Source: Xestospongia muta (lineage: Eukaryota > Porifera > Demospongiae > Haplosclerida > Petrosiidae). Taken from it: a DNA stretch of 64,000 nucleotides. The position numbers were made by a program, and so were the translations under genes. Positions 23,185-35,014 of the stretch are shown here, piece by piece. Location of the stretch: assembly GCA_963693285.1 (NCBI GenBank), contig OY848929.1, positions 3,598,501-3,662,500 on the forward strand, written 5' to 3'. The notes beneath the pieces were generated by a model, which was not told the origin of the DNA, did not search any database, and was given only the letters and a program-made list of their open reading frames with translations. How positions within the stretch are numbered: the stretch's first letter is position 1; the number at the start of each line of letters is the position of its first letter.

Positions 23185-26100
23185 ATGTCTGGGACATTCA
23201 TCGCTCTCCTACTACTAATCACAGTTCCTGCTAGAACAACCTGTGAAGAAGTGTTGGAGCTAGTGTCTATTGTAAGTTATGATTAATTTTTTCAATAGTT
23301 GACCTATTCTTTGACTCCATACACAATTGTTTATAGGTATTTCGTCATGGTGATCGGACTCCTGTTGTAGATTATCCTACAGACCCTTATAAGGAAGACA
23401 CATGGCCTCAAGGATTTGGACAGTTAACTACAGTAAGTCTTGTTGCTACACTATTCATTTATACTGTTTGATATAGCTTGGAATGGAACAAGAATATCAT
23501 CTTGGACAATTATTGAAAGATCGATACATTGAGTCTGGGTACATGTTTCCAAACTATACCAGAACTCAGGTAAAGATCTATCATTGTGATTTTATGTCAG
23601 TTATTTTATAGATATATGTTCGTAGTACAGACTATGATAGAACATTAATGAGTGCAGAGAGTTTATTGGCTGGATTATATCCACCAAATGATAGCCAAGT
23701 AGGTCCAGTCTATAACTATTAAGAGTTAATAATTACCATCTATTATAGAAATTTAGATCTGATTTAGACTGGCAACCTATTCCTGTACATACTGTACCCG
23801 AAGAAAATGATGGTGTAAGAAATGTGACCAAATCATTAGGCTCTTAAAATTGTTTTTATGTGTAGTTGTTGATACCTTCTTCGTGTCCAGAACACAAACT
23901 TCTCCGATCAAGTGGCAGTAAGTATGAAGATTTAGAACATCAGCACAAAGTTAGTGAATTTATTATGATTGATATTAGTGTTTCACAGAGGGGGGGGGGG
24001 GGCATTGGGATTTCCTCCCCCTCCCAAAAAATATGTTAGTTAAGGCTTGATGTTTGGCTATAGTTTCAGTTATTTATCATAAATTAATCAATGAACATAA
24101 TTTACAATTTAATTCAATGGTTCTTTTCCCTGAAAACACCTAAAATTTCATAAAAGTCAACAGTGAAGTTTTGGTCCTTCAATAACTATTCTAATATGCC
24201 TGGTTAAATTAGTGTCATTTATTTTTTTTTCTGAGCCTTGTTCTTATTAGCTTTATTTGGTGCTACTAAAACCATGTGCTCACTCATTTTAGTGAATTGT
24301 TGCTCACTTGGTCAAGCATTTTATGCACTGAGATAGTGTCAATTAGTTAATAACTAGTTAGTCTTAAATACACTGTCATAGTAGGTTGTATATGTAAATC
24401 TATTGGTCCGACTCCCCCTTCAGAGAAAATTCTCTTGAACCACAGAGTATTGGTAACAATATTGATTCATTTTGGACATACATGTATATGTGTGTGATAT
24501 TTTCCCAACTCCCTTTGGTAAATTCATTACAATTTTTGCCATGTTGTACAGAAAGTATACTTGTATAAGGGCATGACAAACTTTATTTTGTCTGGACAAC
24601 CGATACTAAAAATAATCAAATGACCTAAGTAATAATACAGTACAAACACCAATCTAATATCATCTAAGAAGTCCATAGAAACAGCCAATGAAGTAGCAGG
24701 AACAAAGTCCTTGACTGACAGGAGTGAGAAAGGTTGTGTCGATCTTCTAACTGGAGATCTCATCAGGAAACATAACAGATTGTTATGTTCACCCTCCAAT
24801 AAGCTAGTGAGATAGAGCATTGCACTGTTTAATATGACCATGGCAGGATGTTGATGATAGACAGAGGTAACCATGCCTACGCATATATGTATTTCTATGT
24901 AGCTTTCTTAAATAGTTGTTGAAAAGTTTTAGGTAATAGATGTGAAAGGACATTATAGACTGTATTTATTCTTTTTTATTAGTGCTTTGGATTTAGAGTT
25001 TATGGTGGCTATAATGATGCTGATTAGGATGATGTCATTTTTGTCACAAGTCATAACATTTCATTATTAACATCACTTTACTAAATAATCTCAAGTATAA
25101 TTGAAGCTATCTTGTAATAAGAAGTAATCTTGTGTAAAATGAAGACATGTTGTTAGTAGGTCATTTTCACTCTTGGAAATTAGGGATTAACGGCTACTAT
25201 TAATGCTTTGAATTTACCGTTTAAGGTGATTGTAATGATGGCGATTATGACGACAATTTATGGTTTGTCAAGTACTCTGTTCTTGCTATTTGATTGGCCG
25301 TTGCTATGGACTCCTTAGGTGATATTTTATTGATTGCTGTATTGTATACATTGCTTGGTTTATTTGATGATTTTTTTAGTATGGTTGTCCAGACAAAAAT
25401 GAAGTTTATGATTAGCTCTTGCCAACCAAGGAGAGTGGTACAATTCTTGAACAAACAAATTTATGTTATCACTGACATTGTGCATATACTTTAACCTTAT
25501 TATTAATTGTGTGTATTAATGTTAGCGTCTTTGGGATATGTCAGGTTTAGCGTGTATTAAAATTTAACATTTTTAACACAAAAGCCATTGTTCCCTTCCC
25601 TACTAAAATATAACATGATAGAGTTTGGTCAACATTCAGTGTAAGTTCAGATGGGATATCATACATCTTTTTCTTCTCTTAAACATCAAAAAGTATTGGT
25701 TTTTACATTCCTCATAAAACCCTTGTGGTACAGGAGGCCAAGAGGTAGTGCTCATTCTTCTGTTAAGTCCCATGCATCTATAAATAGAATAGACCCAAAA
25801 ACAAGGCATGTCAAAACTTTCTGAGTTTCTGTTGTGTTGGGAGATTTGTTTTAATAAGTGCTTTTGTTGCAGCTAAAACAACATGAACATTGATAAGATC
25901 ACCTCTGCTTCAAACAGCTTTGAAAAATGCTATTAATTTTGTATCTAGTTCAAAGAGTATTTATTGGTGGTCATCCCCTGGGTTGTGACAGGATTTCTGT
26001 TACTGGCTGAGGACACAAATTGCTTTCGCTAATGAGTCAATCTCTCATTGTAAGCCTTCTTAAAATTTCTTATGGTGCTTTCTTTCAGGTTTGGGATTCT

Positions 26101-27553
26101 AGTAAAAAATGGTGTCTTGTTCTCTCATGTCCATTTTCAAGTGTGTACTTTCCTATTTGGCATGGCTTTGGTGTATAGAGTATAGTGATGAAAAGAAGCA
26201 AGCCATTAAAAAGTATGAAGCATTGATAAATGAATATTATAAAGAGCCAGTACAAGGAGAATTTGAAGATGCAACAGCAACTATTTTAGAGAGGATCAGA
26301 TCAGACACAGAAGAGTTGACACAGACATGGGAAAAAATTTGCAAATTAATTAACTTAAATAGATATTATCAATTATTTTAATTAAATTATTATTATTACT
26401 ATTTAATATTCATGAATTACAATAAATTATTTAATACGTATACTAATTTTAGCATTTATGGTTGTCATCACTAAAAGTGACAAAATTAGTATCTACAATT
26501 ACAGTAGGGTTGAGGTATATAACATATATTGTTTAGGGTTTATTTCAAAAACTCGGAAATTATACAGGACAAGTTGTCAATTTGTCCAATATATGGGACA
26601 TTGAAGATACGTTGTTTGTAGAGGTACATAATACATGAATATTTGAGGTAATATTATATCAATAGCATACTCATAATCTGACCATGCCTTATTGGTTTTC
26701 CTTGAATCTTTTAATGACTCTTGAAAACATTTCAAATATTGTATTGAGTTTATATTTTGACAGTTTAATCAAGAAACAAATGACTGGAGGTCAGTTTCTT
26801 TTGTTAGCTTGATTATTTTATTTTGATTAATATAGGTTTATGGGCTGATAAAGTATTAACTGATATAGAAATGAAAGTCAATGATGATGAAAGTATTCAA
26901 GATCTCAAACTTGTCTTGTACTCTGCTGTAAGTCTTCTATTTGTTATGTCTGATGTGTAGTCCTTATTACTATAGCATGATACTACAGTAGCAGCCATGT
27001 TAAGTGTGTTTGGACTATTTGATAATATTCAGCCAAACTACTCTGCTGCCTTTGTCATTGAATTGTATTCTAACAATGGGTATGTTGTGACTGTCAGTAT
27101 TATAATATCTGCTATCTTAGTAATTATTATGTGAAATTTTTCTACTACAATAAACCTTGTGGTAAAGATTTCTATGAGCTACATCATCCTGGATGCTCTG
27201 ACACTTTGTGTACATTACAAGAGATACAAAAGTATTATGTTCTAATACTTCATAATGAATTTGTCATGTCTTTGTAGTATAATGCATCCTTATAGAATAA
27301 CTGAAGATCAATGGAAGGTGCTTTGCAAAGTAACTACTCCAACAGCATCATCTCATGACAAAATAAGTAAAAGAATAAACTATTCTATTATAATAATTAT
27401 GATCCACACTCCATAGGAATTATTAGTCTGGCTGTCTGTCTAGCAGTTTTGAGTACAGTCCTCATCATCATAACATTGTTTGGATGTATAGTCATTTATT
27501 GTCGTAAAAGAAAAACAGCATCATATGATCCTTTACCTAATGATTCTTTATGA
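23185..27553 (+). CDS. Transmembrane histidine acid phosphatase (copy 2)
   Basis: Thirteen exons give 418 aa: 23185-23271, 23337-23432, 23477-23569, 23612-23698, 23749-23814, 23866-23949, 26537-26623, 26666-26789, 26836-26927, 26976-27079, 27121-27231, 27278-27366 and 27417-27553. The signal peptide ([16 protein letters not shown]) differs from copy 1. RHGDRTP at residues 32-38, SAHDTTV, a transmembrane helix ([19 protein letters not shown]) and the tail YDPLPNDSL (YDPL, a YxxPhi signal) are present. Exons 2-4 and 9-11 and their introns are almost identical to copy 1, while exons 1, 6-8 and 12-13 differ clearly. Exon 5/6 uses a shifted donor (23814) relative to copy 1, giving LLIPSSCP, close to the vertebrate pattern with its Cys-Pro. 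Intron 6 is 2.6 kb and carries unrelated inserted sequence. Confidence 0.9.
24537..25440. repeat. Diverged inverted repeat in acid phosphatase 2 intron
   Basis: Sequence at about 24540-24750, read on the minus strand, matches about 25270-25430 read on the plus strand (shared pieces: ctatggactYcttaggtgat, tggttgtccagacaaaa, tgaagttt-at). Between the arms lies an additional direct repeat (about 24981-25030 and 25202-25250, 'gcttt-gattta...ggtg..t.taatgatg'). It resembles a decayed palindromic element; no transposase is evident. Confidence 0.5.
26190..26381 (+). other. Exon-like ORF of unknown origin inside acid phosphatase 2 intron
   Basis: After an AG at 26178-26179 the frame reads [19 protein letters not shown] and continues with charged, helix-like residues to a stop at ~26381. 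The amphipathic Lys/Glu pattern looks coding, but I do not recognise it and it does not match the acid phosphatase family. A preceding AG-bounded stretch (26092-26179) reads [15 protein letters not shown]. It may be captured exons of another gene or a chance ORF. Confidence 0.3.
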
Positions 27554-27814
27554 AGACTATAACATAGTATATTCAGTGTGATCAGTTGTGTATAAAATAT
27601 ATGTGTTCTTAGTGCATGTTCTCAGTTTATTAAGTATTAAGTATCAATATAAACAGCATAAATAGAAACTCAAGATAACAACATTAGATTCCATCATGTG
27701 TGCTAAAGCAGGTATTTTGAGTTCCATAAGGTATTAATCCACAAAACTGTTAATGACATATCTTACAAATTTGTAAAATGTCACGTTGGAGTTAGCTCTA
27801 CACTTGTATTCTCT

Positions 27815-28260
27815 TTCTCTCTCTGCTTTGTTGCTCCAGGAATAAGCTATTGTACATATGTTTAAGTTATTTTAACAAATTTACGGGTATATCATGTACT
27901 GTAGTGTTGTCCAATAGCTTTCAACTGAACCCATATAGTAATCAAAGTATTCAGTCAATAGCCTGTAGTATTGATGCATAAATACACAGTTATAGTATAG
28001 TCCTACTAGTATTGTCCAATGACAGTGACCATGATTGACTACACCCAACAGTAAATGTTGTGCTGTAAGATCAACCTGTTTAGGAAGTTTGAATGTGAAA
28101 TAGTTTGTCTTGTGATCATGAAAAACTGATAAGTGCTATCTTCCTGATATGACAAAAGAAAATTAGTATTGCATGCTCTCTGTATCAGTTTACTATTGAT
28201 ACTTCTGATGATATATGTTCCTATATGTCAATATAATCTATAATATTAGTAATCATTTGT
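27815..28260. repeat. Segmental duplication, copy A
   Basis: Nearly the same ~400 bp (from ctctgctttgttgctccagg through the tract around cagtgaccatgattgactac) recurs at 33985-34475. Together with the flanking acid phosphatase 3' relics and acyltransferase genes, this shows that a multi-kilobase block was duplicated. Confidence 0.8.
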
Positions 28261-28720
28261 GACAAGGTGTATATTTATTACCTTATCCAATAAATAAGCT
28301 GATGTGGTAAGTCTCCCAAGGCCTAGGTATATAGTTTGTTTCCTATGTTGCATATTAATACGTACAATTTTAACTTTGTGTTTATACCTTTGTCTCTTAT
28401 ATAAAAGAGCATAAATGGGTCTTGTTGAATTGTATAATGACAGCACTAACAGAGGTAACCTGTTTTTAATAAAGCTGTATATGCTATCATATCCCAGTCA
28501 TTATATTGTATCAAAGTGTCATTTATATGGAAATCATTGAATGTTGCCTTCTCTAGACCGAATAACTGAAGTATGACATCCTTGTGCTCGATATATCACC
28601 AAACCTATGAGCTTATACATTTCACTATCTACTTTTAGAGAGGTTTTCTAAAATTGATATTCAATTCAAAACCCAATTGTATTCTTCTAACAGCTTGATA
28701 TTTTATTTTGATTAATATAG

Positions 28721-29412
28721 GTTTATGGGCTGATAAAGTATTAACCGATATAGAAATGAAAGTCAATGATGATGAAAGTATTCAAGATCTCAAACTTGTC
28801 TTATAGTCTGTTGTAAGTCTTCTATTTATTATGTCTGATGTGTAATCCTTACTATGTACTATAGCATGATACTACAGTAGCAGCCATGTTAAGTGTGTTT
28901 GGACTATTTGATAATATTCAGCCACCCTACTCTGCTGCCTTTGTCATTGAATTGTATTCTAACAATGGGTATATTGTGACTGTCAATATTATAATATCTG
29001 CTATCTTAGTAATTATGTGAAATTTCTCTACCACAATGAAACTTATGGTAAAGAGTTCTATGAGCTACATCATCCTGGATCCTCTGATGCTTTGTGTACA
29101 TTACAAGAGATACAAAAGTATTATGTTCTAATACTTCATAATGAATATGTCATGTCTTTGTAGTATAATGCAACCTTATAGAATAACTGAAGATCAATCG
29201 AAACAGCTTTGCAACAGCATTATCTCATGACAAAATAAGTAAAAGAATAAACTATTCTATTTTAATATGATCTACACTCCATAGCAATTATTAGCCTGGC
29301 TAGCAGTTTTGGGTACAGTCCTCATCATAACATTGTTTGGATGTATAGTCACTATATTGTTGTACAAGAAAAACAGCATCATATGATCCAATACCTAATG
29401 ATTCTTTATGAA
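28721..29412 (+). pseudogene. Acid phosphatase 3' fragment (copy 3, dead)
   Basis: Copies of exons 9-13 of the acid phosphatase genes, with introns, more than 90% alike by eye. The exon 9 copy (28721-28815) has TAC changed to TAG at 28804-28806 (LVL*S). Exons 10-11 are present. The Thr-rich stalk and membrane exons are shortened (deletion in the transmembrane exon around 29287-29350). No exons 1-8 precede it, so it has no catalytic RHGDRTP. It lies tail-to-tail with acyltransferase A. Confidence 0.85.
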
Positions 29413-29601
29413 GACTATAACATAGTATATTCACTGTGATCAGTTGTGTATAAAATAATATTATAACATGTGTTTTTATATGCACACTCTTAGTTTTATT
29501 AAGCATCAAAATAAACAGCACAAATAGAAACTTACTATGTTAGTTTTTTCAATGTAACACCCGTGTCTAATAACATCTATGTAAAGGCAAGCACGTGCTT
29601 A

Positions 29602-29654
29602 GAGTTTCTATTTATGCTACAATGGTGCACTATTGTAGCATAAATAGAAAACTC
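29602..29654. repeat. Perfect-stem hairpin beside acyltransferase A
   Basis: gagtttctatttatgctac and gtagcataaatagaaaactc form two ~22 bp inverted arms around a short loop. Next to it, 29541-29600 is a partial copy of the acyltransferase last exon and 3' flank (compare 29672-29728), so the hairpin marks a local inverted/partial duplication. Confidence 0.6.
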
Positions 29655-29660
29655 AATTTG

Positions 29661-31010
29661 CTATGTTTTACTTTTAGTTTTCTCAATGTAATATTTGTGT
29701 CCAATAACATCTATGTAAAAGCAAGCACCATTGTAGCAGGCGATTACAACTACTATAACACACAGTGCCATGTTATATTCTTTCCTAATAATGGACAAAC
29801 ACAAGTCATATGACTGCAACATAATAGAACCTACCAGTGATAGTTGAAATAGGAATTGACAATAGAGAGAAAAGCGAACAGACTTTGCCAAGTAAAATAG
29901 AGGACTCTACGATATTTGGCACCAAATACACTTAAAAGTTTGTACATAAAGCCTTTCTTGGCTCGTTCAGTCATCCATCTTAAACTGGTAGCATAGTCTC
30001 GTTCAATAACTCTTTTCTCACGCCAAATTACAACCTGCATACAAAAAGCACAAATCATTTCCTTTATAATAATTTGCTCACAATGAGGAGATATAAAATG
30101 AGCCAGATCAAATAACAAACTCCTGGCCATAAGATTAATTCTTTCCAAGACACATGATCACATCCTCCTGGTCCAAGCTCAGTTTGATCAGAACATAGCA
30201 CAAAATTTTGTTCAGGAGCCGAGAACCTACAATTAAGTGAAATAATTGATATCAATAGTATGTATTACCATCTCAATCCCCATGTAGCAAATGCTGGTGA
30301 TAAATGAATAAATAATGATGTCATCTTATCCACAGAGTGTGGAACTAGTGAGTTTCGCCACAGCAAGACTGCCCATAACAAAGGACCGTTTGCAAACACA
30401 AAAATAACAGGAAACATTCCACTTGGTGTCCATGGAAACCAAAGATAAATCAAAACAAGTAGGTTTGTAAAGTAACAAAAGTCAAATAAAAAATAGTGCC
30501 ACCGGTTTTTCTTATAAGTATACCATCGATAAGAAATCAGTATTATTGATTTCTACAAAAGACAGACATTAAGTCATAAATATTATATAAATTAGGATAC
30601 AAGTATATGTCATTATATATTAAGTTGTCAGTTAATTTATTCATATACACTGTTCTACACTTATATTCTTCACTATCTTAACAACATATTGTGTATAGAC
30701 AGTATATTATATAATAATACATAGTAATGTGACATTAACCCTTACAAATGTATGCCACAAGTAGAAATAGTTTGGTGTATATCCTATCAGAAAGGATGTA
30801 AGTCCAACATTAACCATGAAGACAGTAAAGATAATTTTATCTGCAGCCGAGTCACTCAATCTATTTATTACCACGATATCGTTAAAATCCTCATCCAGTA
30901 GCTCAACTGAATCATAATCCAAAAAGTCTGACTCTATCTCCACTTGATCTACAATAAATAACAAAGAGTACAGAATCTCTGTAACAATGAATACCTTTAG
31001 ATTTGGCCAT
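29661..31010 (-). CDS. Glycerophosphocholine acyltransferase (DUF2838), copy A
   Basis: Six exons give 323 aa: 31010-30995, 30948-30746, 30552-30269, 30226-30082, 30034-29835 and 29784-29661. ATG 31010 begins MAKSKDQVEIESDF, with a 16 bp first exon. The multi-spanning membrane protein carries the DUF2838 core: NRWHYFLFDFCYFTNLL, FANGPLLWAVLLWRNSLV, HSVDKMTSLFIHLSPA. In yeast and plants this family (Gpc1/GPCAT) acylates glycerophosphocholine to lysophosphatidylcholine in the ER, in a phosphatidylcholine remodelling route. The intron before exon 6 was placed at the second AG (attattag) because the first creates a stop. Yeast Gpc1 is longer (~430 aa). A paralogue with identical exon lengths lies at 35015-36538. 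Confidence 0.85.
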
Positions 31011-31099
31011 ATTGAGTAGAGAAAGTTAAGCAAATATTTAAACCTTTTTTCAATTTTACATTCTTTCAAGTGAGCGGAAGTTGCACGTGACACACCACA

Positions 31100-31480
31100 T
31101 TGTGAATTTATTGTTCCATTATACTTGTCTGGGGCACTTGAGGAGTTAAAGGAGCTGTTATAAAGTTGGATAGAAGGAACAAACGATAAGGAAAAAGAGT
31201 GTTTATGTAAGAATATTTATTTTTGTAACATTAAAAAAGAGACATAATGATATTTTATGTTAGCAATATAAAATCTACACAATAGAACAATTGTTTTGAC
31301 ACAAATAATCAACTATACTATATAGTGTCATCCTCAGTATTACAGAATTGGTAAACGTAGTTATCAATTAGTTTTCGAATAGTACATGTTATGATGTAAG
31401 GTACATCAATAATAAACATTTAACAGTTTCAGAACTGTCCTTTATATATAGCTTCCACAAAATTTTACATCTTTTTTACA
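31100..31480. other. Upstream flank of acyltransferase A
   Basis: AT-rich. No gene or clear element is seen. It presumably includes the acyltransferase A promoter. Confidence 0.3.
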
Positions 31481-33280
31481 AGTATTTTCTCAGCTATAAT
31501 GAAGTTTTGACATAGTTGCTGTAGTTGTTGTTCTTAGTTGGAAAAAAAAGCTTTTGTTGTTGCTCACAATTTTCATTTGGTGATACTTTCCATTTAATTG
31601 GTGAAGACTTTTTTGATGGATATTGTGTGATAGATTTTGTGACTCTGATTGCCACTTGAGGGTGTTTATTAGCAATAGAATTAGCATCAAGGTCTTTATA
31701 ATGTTTACCTAATAGTTCTAGTTCATGAATTTTTCTGATAAAGGATGTTTTTCTGACATTATAGTGCCACTAGCATCTTGTCACAAGAATATATTGGTAA
31801 AATAGGGATAGTTATCAGATGGTTCTGAATTGTCTTCATGTTTTTGAGTTATAGCAGTTGTATTCTTTTCCATTTCAAAATTTTCAGAAATGCTTAACTA
31901 CCTTGTCTCTGGCTACTTTATGTTTTGTTTTCGATACAAATATATTGTCTTCAAGACTTTGTGAAATGGTTCCAAACCATATTTGTGTTAGGAGTTGCAT
32001 TTGTTCTGTAACAAGATGCCCATTGCTCCAAACATGTGCTATAATTGGAATGTAGTTTTGTTACATTCATTTGATAAAATGCTAAGATGATGATAAAGTG
32101 TAATTTGTTCTTGTTTGTCCTTCACATGTTCGTTCAATTTTGTGTTCAGTTAATGAAGGCAAGGCAAAATCCTAAAGACAGAAACTTAGAAAGTAATACA
32201 AAAACCGTATAAATGCCTGTATAATTCTATGCCATATAATACATATACTACACTACTGATTATGTAGACATAACAAGAAGTCTCTATACAATAGCAGGAC
32301 TGATTGTGAGTATAATATCTTTTCCAGGTTTGAATTTGATGTGGACATCTTGCTCATTATATAACAGTTTCATATTCTTTTATAAAGCTGTAATCTACTT
32401 TCTTCATGTCCTGTGTAAATGCCATGCACATACAAGTTTTTGAGTTTTATTCTCTGTAAAAACATTCCTCCATGCATTTAAATAGTCATCAGCATTGTCA
32501 CACATTTTGATGAAATTACACCACAACTCTCTTTAAATGTAGTAAAAAGGAATTCATTACCATTGTATCTTCTCTACTACCACTTTGTTCCATGCAACAG
32601 GAATGCCTTCCCTATACTTATCAATAACAATGATAGTAATTAGATTGAAGTCATACATGTTAGTGCTGTGTGTAGAATCATTGTATATTGTGTCATGTCC
32701 AAATTTCTGTTGAAATTTTGTTTGTATGCATAGAACAAAGTGGTCATCTGGTAAATTGTCCAAGTTGTCATCTTGGGTTTTCCCTTGTCATTTGAAAAAG
32801 ATATATAGGGAATTGATGCCATTTCAAGTGAACCATGCAGTGACACTGATAAGATTGTTCCTATGTCTGCCAATGCCTTCAATGCTATATTAATTCTCAA
32901 TATTATGAAAGTCCAGTTGAATTAATAGCAATATACCTGTACTCCAGTAGATGATGTATACAGTGTACACTTTAATACAAATAATGAGTATGTTGCTGTC
33001 TCCATGTCTTCTTTCCATTCAATAAAAGCATGCAAGGACTCAACATTTATCTCTTTCTCTTCTACAGAGAGTTGACAATAAGACCTCAGGTGCAGTAGAA
33101 ATTTTGAAGAGTAGTGACCCTATTATTAAGAAATTTAACCAGGTAATTATCTCTATAATGAACAGTATCTTACTTGTTATCACATATACTACAACTAATA
33201 GCCCCATTGTCAATATTGTTGCGCTCATTTTTAAGATGCTTTGATAAACCATTCCAATACGAATAACTCTTTCCACATAT
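31480..33280 (-). mobile_element. Decayed MULE/ZSWIM-type transposase relic
   Basis: Minus-strand pieces read DDHFVLCIQTKFQQKFG followed by DTIYNDSTHSTNMYDFNLI and IDKYREGIPVAWN (32763-32557), the pattern around the first catalytic Asp of MULE transposases related to animal ZSWIM proteins. An upstream exon-like piece (about 33060-32940) reads LHAFIEWKEDMETATYSL. Stops and frameshifts interrupt the rest. No terminal repeats were identified, so limits are approximate. It sits inside the duplicated acid phosphatase/acyltransferase block, between the two copies. Confidence 0.5.
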
Positions 33281-33984
33281 ATTGTGCATATATGTTTATT
33301 GGATTTGATTTCTAGTGAAAGCCACTTTGTTTTTTTGATGAAGGTATGACTGTTGTACAGAGTAATGCAAATTATGAAGTTTAATTATTTGGTCATAGGT
33401 TTTTTCATGCCATTACTTGAACTATCATTTGTTTTGAATATTTTTGTGAAATGACAGTGCCTTCTGAATGGTAGTCTTAGGGTGTTGATTGTATGATGTT
33501 GATGGTAATTTTAGGGTCATATGTTTGTTGATTAATGGGAGATGGAGGATAATGGATTGTATTAGGTTTTAAGAATACAGGCTGATAATTGAACGCACTA
33601 GAAATTGGTAATTGGAATAGCATTGCTCTTATGTTTGATTGTCTACACATGTTTTGATAGTAATGAATGTACTTCAGTGAGGCAATTCACATGAGTTGTC
33701 CACATAAAATTTCTAATATCATTTTACTAATAATACCAATTTGCCCCTAGTTAACATGTTAAAATTGATAAATAATAGCAATCATCAAACCTGTTGAAAA
33801 TCCCATTGTTTATCAAAAACTTGACATAAAACAAATTGTGTGACAAATGCTCCACAATCAAAGTCATTAGTTTGAACCAGTTGGTCCTAGAGTATTACTT
33901 AGACTACTCATTATGTGAGCAGTAGTACATACTGTTCTTTTTATAAACTTCCATTGACTTCAATGAAATGTCTCTTGCTTTTGT

Positions 33985-34475
33985 TCTCTGCTTTGTTGCT
34001 CCAGGAATAAGCTGTTGTACATATGCTTAAGTTATTTTAACAAATTTACAGGTATATCATGTACTGTAGTGTTGTCCAATAGTTTTCAACTGAACCCATA
34101 TAGTAATCAAAGTATTCAGTCAATAGCCTGTAGTATTGATGCATAAATACATAGTTATAGTATAGTCCTACTAGTAATGTCCAATGACAGTGACCATGAT
34201 TGACTACACCCAACAGTAAATGTCGATCAACCTGTTTAGGAAGCTTGATCGTGGAATTGTTTGTTTAAAATGATTATACTTTTGATACCTTGTTGACACT
34301 GATGTATATCCTTGTGAGTAAAGTCTTGTGAACTAGTAACAAGTATTCTCTTCCTGATCTGACAAAAGGAAATTAGTATTTCATGCTGTCTGTATTATAG
34401 TTTTTCATTGATGCTTCCAATAAGATAATGTTCATATATATTAGTATAATCTATATTATTAGTAATCATTAGCAT
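33985..34475. repeat. Segmental duplication, copy B
   Basis: Partner of 27815-28260, same orientation, with small indels (for example a shortened stretch at ~34222). Confidence 0.8.
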
Positions 34476-34483
34476 TACAAGCA

Positions 34484-34566
34484 TCTTTGGACTTTTTGAT
34501 AATGTTCTCCCACCCTACTCTGCTAAGTTTATCATTTAACTGTATTCTAACAATGAGTATGCAGTG
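34484..34566 (+). pseudogene. Acid phosphatase exon 10 relic (copy 4)
   Basis: Aligns to the exon 10 segment encoding [15 protein letters not shown] of the intact genes (tttggactttttgataatg, ccaccctactctgct, tgtattctaacaatg) but is degraded, with a frame stop after 'atcatttaa'. Only this piece and some 3' flank (about 34955-35000) remain. Confidence 0.7.
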
Positions 34567-35014
34567 GCTATAAATTTTACTAGGAATACATAGATATGCA
34601 GGGTTTGTCTCGTGCAGTGATAGGCTAGATTTAATGACAAATGTGATCTCTCAATCTCTTTCTTAAGTATAAAATAAACTTTAGCATTTATGGCGTAATT
34701 TTTGATCTTATTCACATTCACACTGTTCTAGACATCTTATACACATTTTTTAGTTGTTTTAAATATGTCTGTTTTTCCTTTCTTCAAGTTTATCACTAAA
34801 ATATCAAGTAAACATTTTATCTGTGAACATAACTGATCACGTGGTTTGCATACCTGTAGTTCTGGGTTCCAGTAAAGCAATTATCGCATTCCTAAGTGTG
34901 ACTGAACTACATATAGATTTTGCTGCACTGTTCAGATTAGTCTGCTATTTCTACTTTAGTTTTATTTGAAGTATTAAGTATAAAGATAAACAGCACAAAG
35001 AGAAACTCAACTTG

